DNA from: Microscilla marina ATCC 23134
Lineage (GTDB): Bacteria; Bacteroidota; Bacteroidia; Cytophagales; Microscillaceae
Assembly: GCF_000169175.1 (NCBI RefSeq)
Contig: NZ_AAWS01000029.1
Span: forward strand, 47,239 to 111,238
Reading direction: 5' to 3'
Length of the DNA stretch: 64,000 nucleotides
Of this stretch, positions 27,858 to 36,982 are shown in pieces (positions within the stretch are counted from its first letter, which is position 1; each line of letters starts with the position of its first letter). The notes under the pieces are model-generated. The model was not told the origin of the DNA, did no database searches, and worked only from the letters and a program-made list of their open reading frames with translations. The position numbers were made by a program, and so were the translations under genes.

Positions 27858-28973
27858 CTATTTGGCGGTTTCGCCGATTGCATACTCTAAAGGTGTGTAT
27901 TCTTCTGATTGTCCCATTTTTTTAAGGAAACGTACATGTGAAACAAGCGCACTAAAGAATGTTTTATTTTGCAAATATGGTAATCCAAACTCGCGCGCAG
28001 TTTGTTCTACTATGGGCGAAATTTCTTTGTAATGGACGCTGCAAATGTTGGGAAAAAGGTGGTGCTCTACCTGAAGATTGAGTCCTCCGGTTAAAAACAA
28101 AGCCAATTCACTTCCTTTCGAGAAATTTGCCGTAGTGTACAATTGGTGTACAGCCCAGGAGTTTTCAAGGCTGCCTTCTACCGAAGGTTCTGGAAAATGG
28201 GTTTGTTCTACTACGTGTGCCAACATAAAAATAAGTGCCAGAGTCATTCCCGCAAAAAAGTGCATAATCAGAAATCCGGCAATGATTAATCCAACCGAGT
28301 CTTTCATCACCATTAAAGGAACCGCTAAGAAGAAAAAATAGTTGATAAGCTTGTAAAAAAACAAGTAAAAATACTCTTTACGAGGGTGATTTGCCCCATT
28401 AAAGTTTCCTACTTCATTTTTAAAAAACTTTACATAGTCTTTAATCAACACCCAAGAGAGGGTAGCAAGCCCGTAAAACGGAATAATGTAAATGTATTGG
28501 TAACGGTGAATTTTTCGTAATTTTTGCGTAGGCGATAGTCTGATAATGGGCACCGACTCTATGTCTTCGTCATACCCATCTACATTGGTGTAAGTATGGT
28601 GAGCCGCATTGTGCATCTTTGTCCACATGTAGGCGCTTGCCCCATTAAAATTAAAGGTATGAGATAATAATTGATTTACCCATTTTTTAGACGAGTAGGC
28701 TCCGTGGATGGCGTCGTGCCCTACATTGACACAAATAAAAGCAATGGAAAAGCCCAGTGTAATCCAAAAAAATATGTTGGTTTCAAAAGTATTGTTTCCT
28801 AAAACCAGCATAAGGTAAGAACCGATCCAGGTAGTCAAGAAAAATAAGGTTTTAAAAATCATCTTTCCATTGGCATACTTCGATCGATTGTTCGTAACAA
28901 AGTAGTCGTCTACTCTGCGTCGCAATTCTTTGACAAACTCTATCTGTGCCGTGTTATTAAAAGATAGTTTCAT
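27858..28973 (-). CDS. Membrane fatty acid desaturase (front-end/acyl-lipid type)
   Basis: This integral-membrane di-iron desaturase introduces double bonds into acyl chains and adjusts membrane fluidity. The 371 residues carry the three His boxes in order: HDAIH at 86-90, HNAAHH at 121-126, and QVEHH at 301-305. QVEHH, with Gln as the first residue, is typical of front-end (delta-6-like) desaturases and of the group labelled linoleoyl-CoA desaturase in Bacteroidota. There is no N-terminal cytochrome b5 domain. Hydrophobic pairs at about 40-85 and 205-255 fit four membrane helices. It stands alone on the minus strand. Regiospecificity cannot be told from sequence. Confidence 0.93.
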   Translation of the reverse strand: MKLSFNNTAQIEFVKELRRRVDDYFVTNNRSKYANGKMIFKTLFFLTTWIGSYLMLVLGNNTFETNIFFWITLGFSIAFICVNVGHDAIHGAYSSKKWVNQLLSHTFNFNGASAYMWTKMHNAAHHTYTNVDGYDEDIESVPIIRLSPTQKLRKIHRYQYIYIIPFYGLATLSWVLIKDYVKFFKNEVGNFNGANHPRKEYFYLFFYKLINYFFFLAVPLMVMKDSVGLIIAGFLIMHFFAGMTLALIFMLAHVVEQTHFPEPSVEGSLENSWAVHQLYTTANFSKGSELALFLTGGLNLQVEHHLFPNICSVHYKEISPIVEQTAREFGLPYLQNKTFFSALVSHVRFLKKMGQSEEYTPLEYAIGETAK

Positions 28974-29131
28974 TCCCTAGTGATTTAATTAAAAAAATGA
29001 TGATGAGCAACTCAAAACAAATGACTAAATAATACCTGCATTGTTTCAAGCTACCTAAGTTGTATTCTGTTCAATGCCTTAGCCAAACGTGATGGTTAAC
29101 CTGTTTGTTTGAACTAAAGTAAATCTTATTT

Positions 29132-31516
29132 CTAAAAATTCCCAATCAACCTAAAATTTATAAACCTGGTAGATAAAGTATTAGGTATAGCATACTGCAT
29201 GCTATTGGTATCAGTAATCCAATTATAAGAGATTGTATTTTCGGTGGCTAATATATTTAAAATTTCTAAACCAATCCAGAGAGATTTTAATACCCTGGCA
29301 TTGCCTATTTGTATATTATCAAATGAAACCACTTTAGAAAAACCTATATCTATACGTCGGTAGGCACGCCCGTTGAGCGCCGACCGAAATTTGTCATTGT
29401 TTGGAGGGCCAAAAGGCAAACCAGTACCATATACCATGTTTACATACGCCCTAAAGGTAGGATTATTGGGTAAATGATCCTCAAAATAAGCGGCAAAAGT
29501 TAACCTTTGGTCAGTAGGACGCCTGATATAACCCACTCCATCGCCTTCTACATCTTCGCGTACATTCATTAGCCCCAGGCTAAACCAAGACTCAGCTCCT
29601 TTTACAAAATCTCCGCTAATGCGTAGGTCTAAGCCAGTGGCAAAAGCTGTAGCGTTGTTTTTGGCAAAATACCTGATCCGAACATTGTCTATGTCATAAG
29701 GGATTACATTCTGAATATACTTATAATACACCTCTGCCGTCCATTTAAAACTCCGTTCACCTATTTGAAAACTCCGTTCTACTCCTCCTATCAAGTGCAA
29801 CGATTGTTGGGCTTTGAGGTCAAGATTCAGGTTGCCTTCCCGGTCGCGTAGCTCTCGATAAAAAGGAGGTTGTTGGTATACTCCCGCTGATAACTTAAAC
29901 ACCGTAGGCTGACGCCAATCAGGAGTAAACGCGTACTGAAAACGAGGGCTTACTATCCACTCTTGATTAATGTTCCAATAGCCTACCCTTACCCCATAAT
30001 TAATAGTGTGTAAGTCTTTGATGTTGAAGCTATGTTGTATATACCCCGAAAAACGGTGCGATCTGAGTGCTAACTTGTTATTAATGGATTGATTGAGGCT
30101 GGTAAATCCCGCAGAGTCGATAAAACTATATTCCTCGAGCACATCGTTGATGTTTTCGGCATTGTAACGCCCACCAAACTCTAAAAAATGGTTGTCGTCA
30201 ATGTTCCAGCTATTACGACTTGCCGCACTTATAATGGTTGCTTGCAAACGGTTGCGGGCATTTTCATAAATTGTACCGATTGATCTTTCGGCTACACAAC
30301 GGTTGGTATTGGTGGTAGGATCGGGTACAATATCGCACAAACGATACCCACCTTCTACATCTACAAATTCTCGTTCGCGGGTGTTCATTCCAGACACCAA
30401 CCACTCGGTGCGTAATCTTTTATTAAAATAATGGGTAAGTTTCAGGGCACTTTGAAACAGTGCATATTGCATGGTTTCTTGTCCGTTGAACGCTACCAGC
30501 AACCGAAAAGGGGTATCTAAGGTACCAAAAGTAGTTTGGCGGGCGGCAGGACGTACCAGGTAATTATTTTTGGCGTAAGCCGTAAGCCATTCTAGCGAGG
30601 TGTGTTTAGAAAACTGGTAACGAAACAAAGCTTGTACATCGGTAAAACGCGGTAAATATTCTCCTGAAGTGGGCAAAGTATTGAGCAAGTACTGAGAGTC
30701 TTTATGGCGTACTCCTGCCACAAACGAAAGTTTTTTACGAGCAGCTACTCCCTCTATATGAGCAGTGCCCCCCAATAGCCCCCAACTAACCGAACCTCCC
30801 CATTGTGTAGGCTTTTTGTAGTCAATAACCAAAGCTGATGACATTTTGTCTCCATATTTGGCTTCCCAGCCTCCCGCCGAAAACTCTACTTTTTGCACTA
30901 AATCGGGGTTAATAAAACTCAAACCTTCTTGTTGTCCTGCCCGCACCAAAAAAGGGCGGTATACCTCTATGTTGTTTACATATACCAGGTTTTCGTCAAA
31001 GTTACCTCCTCGCACCGAGTAAGACGATGATAGTTCGCTATTAGTTACTACGCCCGGCAAAGTAGCCAGTATTTTGTTAAACTCGCCAAAGGGAGTAGGC
31101 AGCGTTTTGATAGTTTTGGGTGGAATGGTAAAAATAGAGACCCGCTCAGACGGCAACTTACTTCCTTTCACGGTGACTTCTTTAAGGTTAGAAGAATCAG
31201 TCTCAAGGCGAATATTGAGGGTAAATACCTGATTTTTGGCAAGCTTCAAAGGAATTTTTTTGGGTACATAGCCTACAAACTGAGCAATACATACAAAGTT
31301 TTGATTGGCAGGCACCAAAAACCTATAATTACCTAAAGAGTCGGCGTAAGTACCGGTTTGGGTATTGAGAATAGCAATGCTGGCATAAGACAAAGGCGTA
31401 CCTTCAGTATTGGTTATTTTTCCCTGAAGTTGGGCTTTGGAGTTTTGGGTATAGGCAGGCAATGCAAAGCAGCAAAGAAGGCTAAAGTATAAAAGGGTGT
31501 ATACAAGATTTTTCAA
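29132..31516 (-). CDS. TonB-dependent receptor with carboxypeptidase-regulatory-like N domain
   Basis: This outer-membrane protein has 794 residues. A signal peptide (1-24, ending AYTQ) is followed by a carboxypeptidase-regulatory-like Ig domain (about 28-112: GKITNTEGTPLSYASIAI). Next come a plug domain (about 115-240: TLPGVVTNS, SVRGGNFDENLVYVN) and a 22-strand-type barrel ending with aromatic FRLIGNF. No SusD-like partner is adjacent, so it is not a polysaccharide-utilisation SusC pair. The plug starts like the FecA/CirA-type members common in Cytophagales. The substrate is unknown. Its neighbour downstream of the stop is the desaturase gene, across a 158-base gap. Confidence 0.93.
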   Translation of the reverse strand: MKNLVYTLLYFSLLCCFALPAYTQNSKAQLQGKITNTEGTPLSYASIAILNTQTGTYADSLGNYRFLVPANQNFVCIAQFVGYVPKKIPLKLAKNQVFTLNIRLETDSSNLKEVTVKGSKLPSERVSIFTIPPKTIKTLPTPFGEFNKILATLPGVVTNSELSSSYSVRGGNFDENLVYVNNIEVYRPFLVRAGQQEGLSFINPDLVQKVEFSAGGWEAKYGDKMSSALVIDYKKPTQWGGSVSWGLLGGTAHIEGVAARKKLSFVAGVRHKDSQYLLNTLPTSGEYLPRFTDVQALFRYQFSKHTSLEWLTAYAKNNYLVRPAARQTTFGTLDTPFRLLVAFNGQETMQYALFQSALKLTHYFNKRLRTEWLVSGMNTREREFVDVEGGYRLCDIVPDPTTNTNRCVAERSIGTIYENARNRLQATIISAASRNSWNIDDNHFLEFGGRYNAENINDVLEEYSFIDSAGFTSLNQSINNKLALRSHRFSGYIQHSFNIKDLHTINYGVRVGYWNINQEWIVSPRFQYAFTPDWRQPTVFKLSAGVYQQPPFYRELRDREGNLNLDLKAQQSLHLIGGVERSFQIGERSFKWTAEVYYKYIQNVIPYDIDNVRIRYFAKNNATAFATGLDLRISGDFVKGAESWFSLGLMNVREDVEGDGVGYIRRPTDQRLTFAAYFEDHLPNNPTFRAYVNMVYGTGLPFGPPNNDKFRSALNGRAYRRIDIGFSKVVSFDNIQIGNARVLKSLWIGLEILNILATENTISYNWITDTNSMQYAIPNTLSTRFINFRLIGNF

Positions 31517-31578
31517 AGTAATTATTTTGGTGTTGTCTTTAGATCAACAAAATTAATCATAAATTTTATGAAGGTCAC

Positions 31579-33130
31579 CTACTTTGTATTGTTTTTCAAA
31601 TAAGCACTAAAATCACTGATGGTTTTGAGACCCAACAAACCGACTTGTCGCTTACGCATTAGTACTGCGTAGGTGTTGTTAAAACCCAAAGGGTTGAGCC
31701 AAAGCAGGCGATGGCGTTTTTGCATTTCGAGGCGTACATAATCATACACCTTTTGGCGGTCGTTGCCCAATGGCTTTGCCTTTGCTGGGGGAGTTTTGAG
31801 CAATACAAACAAGGCAGTTCCAGTATATTCGGGGTATAAATCTATCTCGCCTGATTTGAGGGCTTCAAAGGCAATTTGGGTGCCTCCCAACCCTAGTTTT
31901 AGCTTTACCCGTAGGTTGCTGTTATTTTCTATTAAAATTTTTAAAAATTTCGGGCAAAATATAATGTTCAGTAAACTTTTTGCCCCCAATGGTAATGTCT
32001 GCTTCTTGGCCTGTGTAGTAACGTTGGGTTTTAAACCCCTTATGCTTCATAAAGTCTTGTGCCACCTTGCGTGGATTTTGTTTTTTACCATCTACCAAAT
32101 AATTCATTCGAATCATTTCTGCCTCTGATATTTTTCCGGTAAGCTGCTCAAAAACCTGCATCAGTTCGGGGTGCTTGCTCAGGGTATTTTGTCGTACCAG
32201 GGGAGCCACAAAGTAGGGGGGAAATAGTGCTTATCATCTTTGAGAGTGGTGAGGTTATAGGCATCAATGCGTCCATCGGTAGAGTAGCCAATGATGGCGT
32301 CTAGTCGTTGGCCTGCCAGCGAATAATACATGAGTCCAGCTTCCATGTCGGCTACCTTAAGGTTGGTAAACCCATAAGCACTAGCCAAGTTTTGGTAACT
32401 GTCAGCGCGTTCGATAAACTCAGGGAGCCCATCAACTTTGCCGATGAAGCGTAAATTACTACCGAATAACTGGCAATAAACAACAAGGCCATGCCTGCTA
32501 TCCAGCTAAAGTAAGGAGTGATTTTAAAGTGTTTTTGTAAAAAAACCAAACCGAAATCAAAAAACAGGGCGAGTAATGCGGCTGGAACCGCCCCTGCCAT
32601 CATCATTATTGGGTCAACCAGCGAGATGCTTCTGAATATAAATTTGCCCAAACCTCCAGCATCAATCAGAACACCCAAAGTGGCCACTCTTACATTGATG
32701 GCTACTGCAGTGCGAATGCCCGCAAAAATAACTGGCATTGCCAGAGGCAATTCTACTTTGTGTAGAATTTGGCGACGTGTCATGCCCATACCACGCGCAG
32801 ACTCTATGACCTCTGGGGCTACCTCTTCCTGTAAAAGTATTGCGCAGGTAGCAAAGCATATAAAAACAAGGCGATGATGGCTGGTACTGAGCCTATGCCC
32901 ACCAAAGGAATAAGTAAACCCAACAAGGCAAGGCTTGGAATGGTTTGAATAACTCCTAAAGTCCCTAATACACCGTTTGAAGCTTGACGATGACGGCTAA
33001 GCAATATACCCAAAAACAAGCCTAATGCAGTAGCTATCACCAACAATACCAACGTAAGGTAGATGTGATCAAGGGTTTAGTTGAGGATCTCTGCCCGACG
33101 GGAAACAATAAATTCAAAAAAACGGGTCAT
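31579..33130 (-). pseudogene. Decayed osmoprotectant ABC permease/binding-protein fusion (OpuB/OsmF-like) with swapped binding-domain halves
   Basis: Reading from ATG at 33130, the intact product would be an OpuB/YehY-type permease fused to its glycine betaine/choline binding domain. Codon 18 is an in-frame TAA (33077-33079) inside MTRFFEFIVSRRAEILN. A small deletion with frameshift near 32838 removes part of the helix before EVAPEVIESARGMGM. Another frameshift near 32460 lies at the permease-to-binding-domain join. Single-base changes in a C6 run (about 32216-32221) and an A5 run (about 31942-31946) break the binding domain. The order is permease, then the C-terminal binding half (ADSYQNLASAYGF, STDGRIDAYNL, AAPLVRQ-like), then the N-terminal half (IGGKKFTEHYIL, LGLGGTQ, YPEYTGT, LNPLGFNNTYA). 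No ATPase gene is adjacent. The stop and the deletion argue against mere sequencing error. Confidence 0.85.
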
Positions 33131-33177
33131 AGAAGATTTTTTAAAGCGCTTGTTTATATTTTGAGCAACAAACAATC

Positions 33178-33208
33178 AATACTGACAGACTTTTGGCGTG
33201 TCAGTATT
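33178..33208 (-). terminator. Hairpin directly after the MscS gene
   Basis: AATACTGACA pairs perfectly with TGTCAGTATT across an 11-base loop, starting at the MscS stop codon on the minus strand. The tail (GATTGTTTGTTG) is T-rich but interrupted. It probably terminates the MscS transcript before the pseudogene. Confidence 0.6.
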
Positions 33209-34782
33209 TAGATCGTCATTTTCTTATGGGCATCTTTGTCTAAATCATCGTCGTCATCGTCATCCACATTGTCATTTTTAAAAAAGTTCTTCATAAGGTC
33301 AAGTAAGCGACGTGCGACGGTATCTTTTTCTTTTTCTTCCACCTCTTGGGCGTATTCACGCGATTTTTTAATGTTTTCTATCTCACGTTTTGCCAGTATT
33401 TTACTCATTTGACTAAGTATATTTTGACGATCATCAAGCAACGGTTTGATAATGTCTTTACTTATTTCACACAATAATACATCAGTCAAAGCCCTTACAG
33501 TGGCTTTTCTTTCTTCTCCGGTAAGCAAGGCGCGCTCACCAAAAAATGACCCTTTGCCCAACTCAGCTACTTTGAGGTTTTTGCCATCTTTTTGTCTTAC
33601 CAACACCTCTAGTCGTCCTTCGGCAACCAGGTAGAGTGAGTTATCTTTTTCACCTTCAATTACAATGCGTTCGGGAGGTCCGTAACGTTGCCACTTGGCT
33701 TTTTTGGCGATTTCAAGGTCTTCTTCTTCGGTAAAAGGTTCGAGCACCTCTACGCTGTTCATCAAATAAATAGCTTTTTCTACTGGGTTATTAATCACCC
33801 CCTTGTCGGGCATAGGGTAGAGCCCTTTGCGACGCAACATATGCCAGACCGACGACAACACATGACTTTTGACATGCTCCATGATATCGTAGTCGGTAGA
33901 CACTTCTATAGTATAAGTAGCGCTCGTTTTCGAAAAGTTATTGAGGGTAATCAATGGGGTGGGTTCGCGCAATACCCAGTCGGAATCAAGCGCTGAACGA
34001 ATTAAGAGTTTTTCTACTTCATGGGGCGACAAATTGCCAGTGATCAAGACTTGCATTGTGACAGTTTTGATCTTGGAGGGGCGCGAATAATTGATGACGT
34101 TGGACTCTACAAAAGTGGTATTAGGAATGGTAAGCTGGTTAGCACCAAGGGTGAGTAGTTTGATTGATTTCCATCCGATCTCTTGAACAAAGCCTGCTTG
34201 ATTTTCTAATTCTATAAAATCCCCTTTGCGAATTTGACGATTGAGGTTGAGCGAAAGCGCAGTAAAGGCTTTGTTGAGGGGAACTTTACCTAAATAAACG
34301 GCTACACTTCCGGCAAAACCCGAAGTAGCAAGCCATATAGAGAGGTTGGCTCCGTATACAAACACTACTATACACAAGCCAGCCAGAAAAAATACAAGCC
34401 CCGATGCCAGGTGAATGAGCAACAAGGGCACCACGCGTTCTCCATCTTCATTTACCAGCGCTCCATTCCACAAAAAATAATTGAGCAAACTATTGATAAG
34501 GTAGGCACCAGTAAGCCAGGGAAACATACCAAAACTATCTTCAACTACTTTTCCGGCATAGGGTGGGTAAATGTTCATATTGCGAAACAATGTGAACCAA
34601 ATTTCGCGCAGGGGTGAGGCAACCGCCAATCCTAATAATATAAAAAATAAGAATACAATGCGTTTGCTTTTTTGGGGTACCTTTAACTTTTGGGCAATGC
34701 TCCACATTATATATAAAATGACTACCACCATGGCATAAAAGCCTGCTATCATCAAAAGTGAATAAAAAGTACTTAACTCCAT
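33208..34782 (-). CDS. MscS-type mechanosensitive channel with cyclic-nucleotide-binding domain
   Basis: This inner-membrane channel has 524 residues. Four or five N-terminal helices precede the pore-lining MscS core (about 150-190: GFAGSVAVYLGKVPLNKAFTA). The MscS beta domain follows (GDFIELENQAGFVQEIGWKS, LTIPNTTFVESNVINYSR), then a C-terminal cNMP-binding domain at about 370-460. Its phosphate cassette is GSFFGERALLTGEERKATVRA-like, with both the Glu and the Arg expected for nucleotide binding. Channels of this layout can be gated or tuned by cAMP/cGMP as well as tension. The tail has a seven-residue Asp run. It lies next to the ruined osmoprotectant transporter, which may once have shared osmotic duties. 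Confidence 0.92.
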   Translation of the reverse strand: MELSTFYSLLMIAGFYAMVVVILYIMWSIAQKLKVPQKSKRIVFLFFILLGLAVASPLREIWFTLFRNMNIYPPYAGKVVEDSFGMFPWLTGAYLINSLLNYFLWNGALVNEDGERVVPLLLIHLASGLVFFLAGLCIVVFVYGANLSIWLATSGFAGSVAVYLGKVPLNKAFTALSLNLNRQIRKGDFIELENQAGFVQEIGWKSIKLLTLGANQLTIPNTTFVESNVINYSRPSKIKTVTMQVLITGNLSPHEVEKLLIRSALDSDWVLREPTPLITLNNFSKTSATYTIEVSTDYDIMEHVKSHVLSSVWHMLRRKGLYPMPDKGVINNPVEKAIYLMNSVEVLEPFTEEEDLEIAKKAKWQRYGPPERIVIEGEKDNSLYLVAEGRLEVLVRQKDGKNLKVAELGKGSFFGERALLTGEERKATVRALTDVLLCEISKDIIKPLLDDRQNILSQMSKILAKREIENIKKSREYAQEVEEKEKDTVARRLLDLMKNFFKNDNVDDDDDDDLDKDAHKKMTI

Positions 34783-34937
34783 AGGTTGAGTTTGTGTATG
34801 TAAGATTAATCCTTGATTTTCAAAGGGGTAATTTTAATAAATTATACCAAAACCCCCTAATTTGAGGTATACTTTGTTTGACTTACCTGAATTTTTCGGA
34901 GGAGGGAAACCTGCCCAACAAAAACCTATAAGTCAGC

Positions 34938-35306
34938 TTGCTGCTTGACAAATATCAGTTGGGTTGTGTATATTGCCCTGATTGCATTTTGCTCACCCAC
35001 CCAATAATGTTACCTATGATTACTACGACTGTTTTAGAAACCCTCAGCGAATTGTTGATAGGGAAATACTGCTTTAGCCGCGATGATATCAGGTCTACGG
35101 AGTTGTTTAAAATAGAAGAAGTAAAACCCTACAGGGCGTTAGAGGATATTCCGAAAGGGTGGCAAAAAAAAATGCCCTACATTACCCCTGAAAATAAAGT
35201 AACAGGATTAAGGCTCATAGGTAAGTCGACTAAAGATGGAGACAAAATAAGGCAAAGAATAGTAAAAGTAGAAGAGTTGATGGAGTTTGAGTTTTTTAAA
35301 ACTTGA
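34938..35306 (+). CDS. Small hypothetical protein
   Basis: The 122-residue maximal product probably begins later, at ATG 35007 or 35016, since residues 1-23 contain a CVYCPDC stretch unlike the rest. The core is mixed helix and strand with a basic middle (KGWQKKMPYITPEN) and an acidic end (KVEELMEFEFF). No signal peptide or known motif is visible. It is divergent from the MscS gene and convergent with the ketoacyl synthase gene. I recognise no family; coding is plausible because the frame is coherent from 35016 to the stop. Confidence 0.45.
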   Translation: MLLDKYQLGCVYCPDCILLTHPIMLPMITTTVLETLSELLIGKYCFSRDDIRSTELFKIEEVKPYRALEDIPKGWQKKMPYITPENKVTGLRLIGKSTKDGDKIRQRIVKVEELMEFEFFKT

Positions 35307-35381
35307 GTTGCAATGCTTTTACTCTGTGGGTGACCGAAGGTATATAAAAAACAAATGGTGGGTGCTAAGTTGTACGATTGT

Positions 35382-35439
35382 AAAAAACAGTGAGCAACTT
35401 GCTACAAAACAGATTTTAAGTGCCACTTGCTCACTGTTT
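35382..35439 (-). terminator. Terminator of the ketoacyl synthase gene
   Basis: A perfect 13-bp stem (AAACAGTGAGCAA with TTGCTCACTGTTT) has a 29-base loop. On the minus strand it is followed by six T. It starts 10 bases beyond the ketoacyl synthase stop and sits between two convergent genes. Confidence 0.8.
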
Positions 35440-35448
35440 ACCTGTTCT

Positions 35449-36522
35449 TCAGAACCTGTATACCAGACAATTGGTGTGCATACCTGCCCCCACCGATGCC
35501 ATGACTACTACATCGTTCTTGTCTACGGTATGCTCAGGAAGTTTGCCCTTAAGCATTACATCGAGCAAAGTAGGGATAGTGGCCACAGAAGAGTTGCCTA
35601 TGTTTTGCAAAATGACGGGTACTTGTTTACAAAATCTGCTGGCAGCATCTTCTGCTCCGTTGAGGGTTTTTTCAAAGATGGCCTTCAGCATTTTTTCATT
35701 TGCCTGGTGCAACAAAAACTTAGAAATATTTTCTAGTGGTACATCGGCTTTTTCCAGGCATTCATGAATCAGTTCGGGCATATTTTCTACCGCATAACGG
35801 TATACTTTTTTGCCTTGCATCTTTACATATAAGCCTTTGTCAAGGTCGGGGTTGGTAGATGCTCCCATTTTTAGATAATTGACTTCTTCTTCGCAGTGCG
35901 AAAATGTTTTATTGGCAAGAACCCCACGTGGTTGCTCTTCTTGAAACCCGCTCACTACTACCGCACCAGCACCATCGCCAAATAGCATAGAGTCGGGGTC
36001 GTGGGGGTCAAGCACCCTTGACATTGCTTCGGCACCTATGACCAATACGTGCTGGGCATCACCACAGGCAATAGACTGGTGTGCTTGTATGACTGCCTGC
36101 ACCCAACCAGGGCAACCAAACAATAAGTCAAATGCAGCACAACGTTGGTTTTTTATTTGTAAATGGTGTTTTACTAAGGCAGCAAGGTTGGGAATCAAGT
36201 GTGAGCCTTGACTTTGGTCTACCAGGTTGCCAAAGTTATGAGCTACTATAATGGTGTCTAGTTGTTCTTTATCTATACCCGCTGACACAATTGCATTTTG
36301 AGCTGCCAACGCCGCCATGTGTGCGGTGTGGTGGTGTTCTTCTATGTACCGTCGTTCACGGATGCCCGAAATTTCTTCTACCTTATCAGCTACTGCTTCG
36401 CTGGGTTTTTCTATGGGTTCCCCGTTTTTTCGATAAAAAGTATTTTGGTGAAAATAACTGCCCGGTACTTCGGTTTTCGGGAGGTAGGCTCCCGTGCCTG
36501 TAATTACGGAGTTAGTATACAT
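35449..36522 (-). CDS. 3-oxoacyl-ACP synthase III (FabH-like ketoacyl synthase)
   Basis: KAS III enzymes condense an acyl-CoA or acyl donor with malonyl-ACP. The 357 residues show a thiolase-fold enzyme with the full catalytic triad: Cys137 in LLFGCPGW, His272 in FLLHQANEKM, and Asn310 in IGNSSVAT. GDGAGAVVVSG (about 182-192) is the usual subunit-core segment. The length is about 30-40 residues over the housekeeping FabH because of an N-terminal insertion (FYRKNGEPIEKPSEA). It stands alone, not in the fab/plsX cluster, so it may make a special lipid or secondary metabolite rather than serve bulk fatty acid synthesis; this is inference. A clear terminator follows. Confidence 0.9.
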   Translation of the reverse strand: MYTNSVITGTGAYLPKTEVPGSYFHQNTFYRKNGEPIEKPSEAVADKVEEISGIRERRYIEEHHHTAHMAALAAQNAIVSAGIDKEQLDTIIVAHNFGNLVDQSQGSHLIPNLAALVKHHLQIKNQRCAAFDLLFGCPGWVQAVIQAHQSIACGDAQHVLVIGAEAMSRVLDPHDPDSMLFGDGAGAVVVSGFQEEQPRGVLANKTFSHCEEEVNYLKMGASTNPDLDKGLYVKMQGKKVYRYAVENMPELIHECLEKADVPLENISKFLLHQANEKMLKAIFEKTLNGAEDAASRFCKQVPVILQNIGNSSVATIPTLLDVMLKGKLPEHTVDKNDVVVMASVGAGMHTNCLVYRF

Positions 36523-36982
36523 TGCCTTTGTTTTTTAGTTGGCTATCTTTATTTTAAACCACGCAAAACCTGCCTGTCACTGACAAACAAGTTTTAATTT
36601 GATATGAGTCAGCAACATTATGACCTTTGTGGCCCTACGTATCCTTAAGGTCAAACATATTGACGCGATAAAAAAGCTTTTCATTCAAAAATTCTAAAGA
36701 TTTATCCTATGTTACAACTATATTTTGATATAGTACTATTTAGCGGTTCAATTCATTTAACCACTCTTTAAGGTTCAAAATTTACTCTTGCGAAAGCATT
36801 AAAATATTTAAGTAGATATCTGTATTATTTTAAGATATTTTCAGGTTGGTTTTAACAATAGGGGGGGGCAAAAAGCAGGTATTCAACAAAGTTGTGACAG
36901 ATACTTAAGAATATGGCGGTGTAAGTTGCTTAGGCATTGAATTTGTGATCAGGAAGAGCCTGAACGAATAAAAGAATAGGCA
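36523..36982. other. Gene-free stretch between divergent genes
   Basis: The 460 bases separate the start of the ketoacyl synthase (minus) from the start of the propeller sensor (plus) and must hold both promoters. The only notable element is an uninterrupted G8 tract at 36861-36868, 115 bases before the propeller gene. No coding frame is convincing. Confidence 0.5.

Noticed and set aside
29132..31516. SusC half of a polysaccharide utilisation pair
   Set aside because: No SusD-like lipoprotein or glycan enzyme gene lies on either side; the plug is of the general receptor type.
31579..33052. Five short minus-strand frames that could be read as separate small genes
   Set aside because: Together they are parts of a single permease-binding fusion in successive frames, so they are described as one pseudogene.
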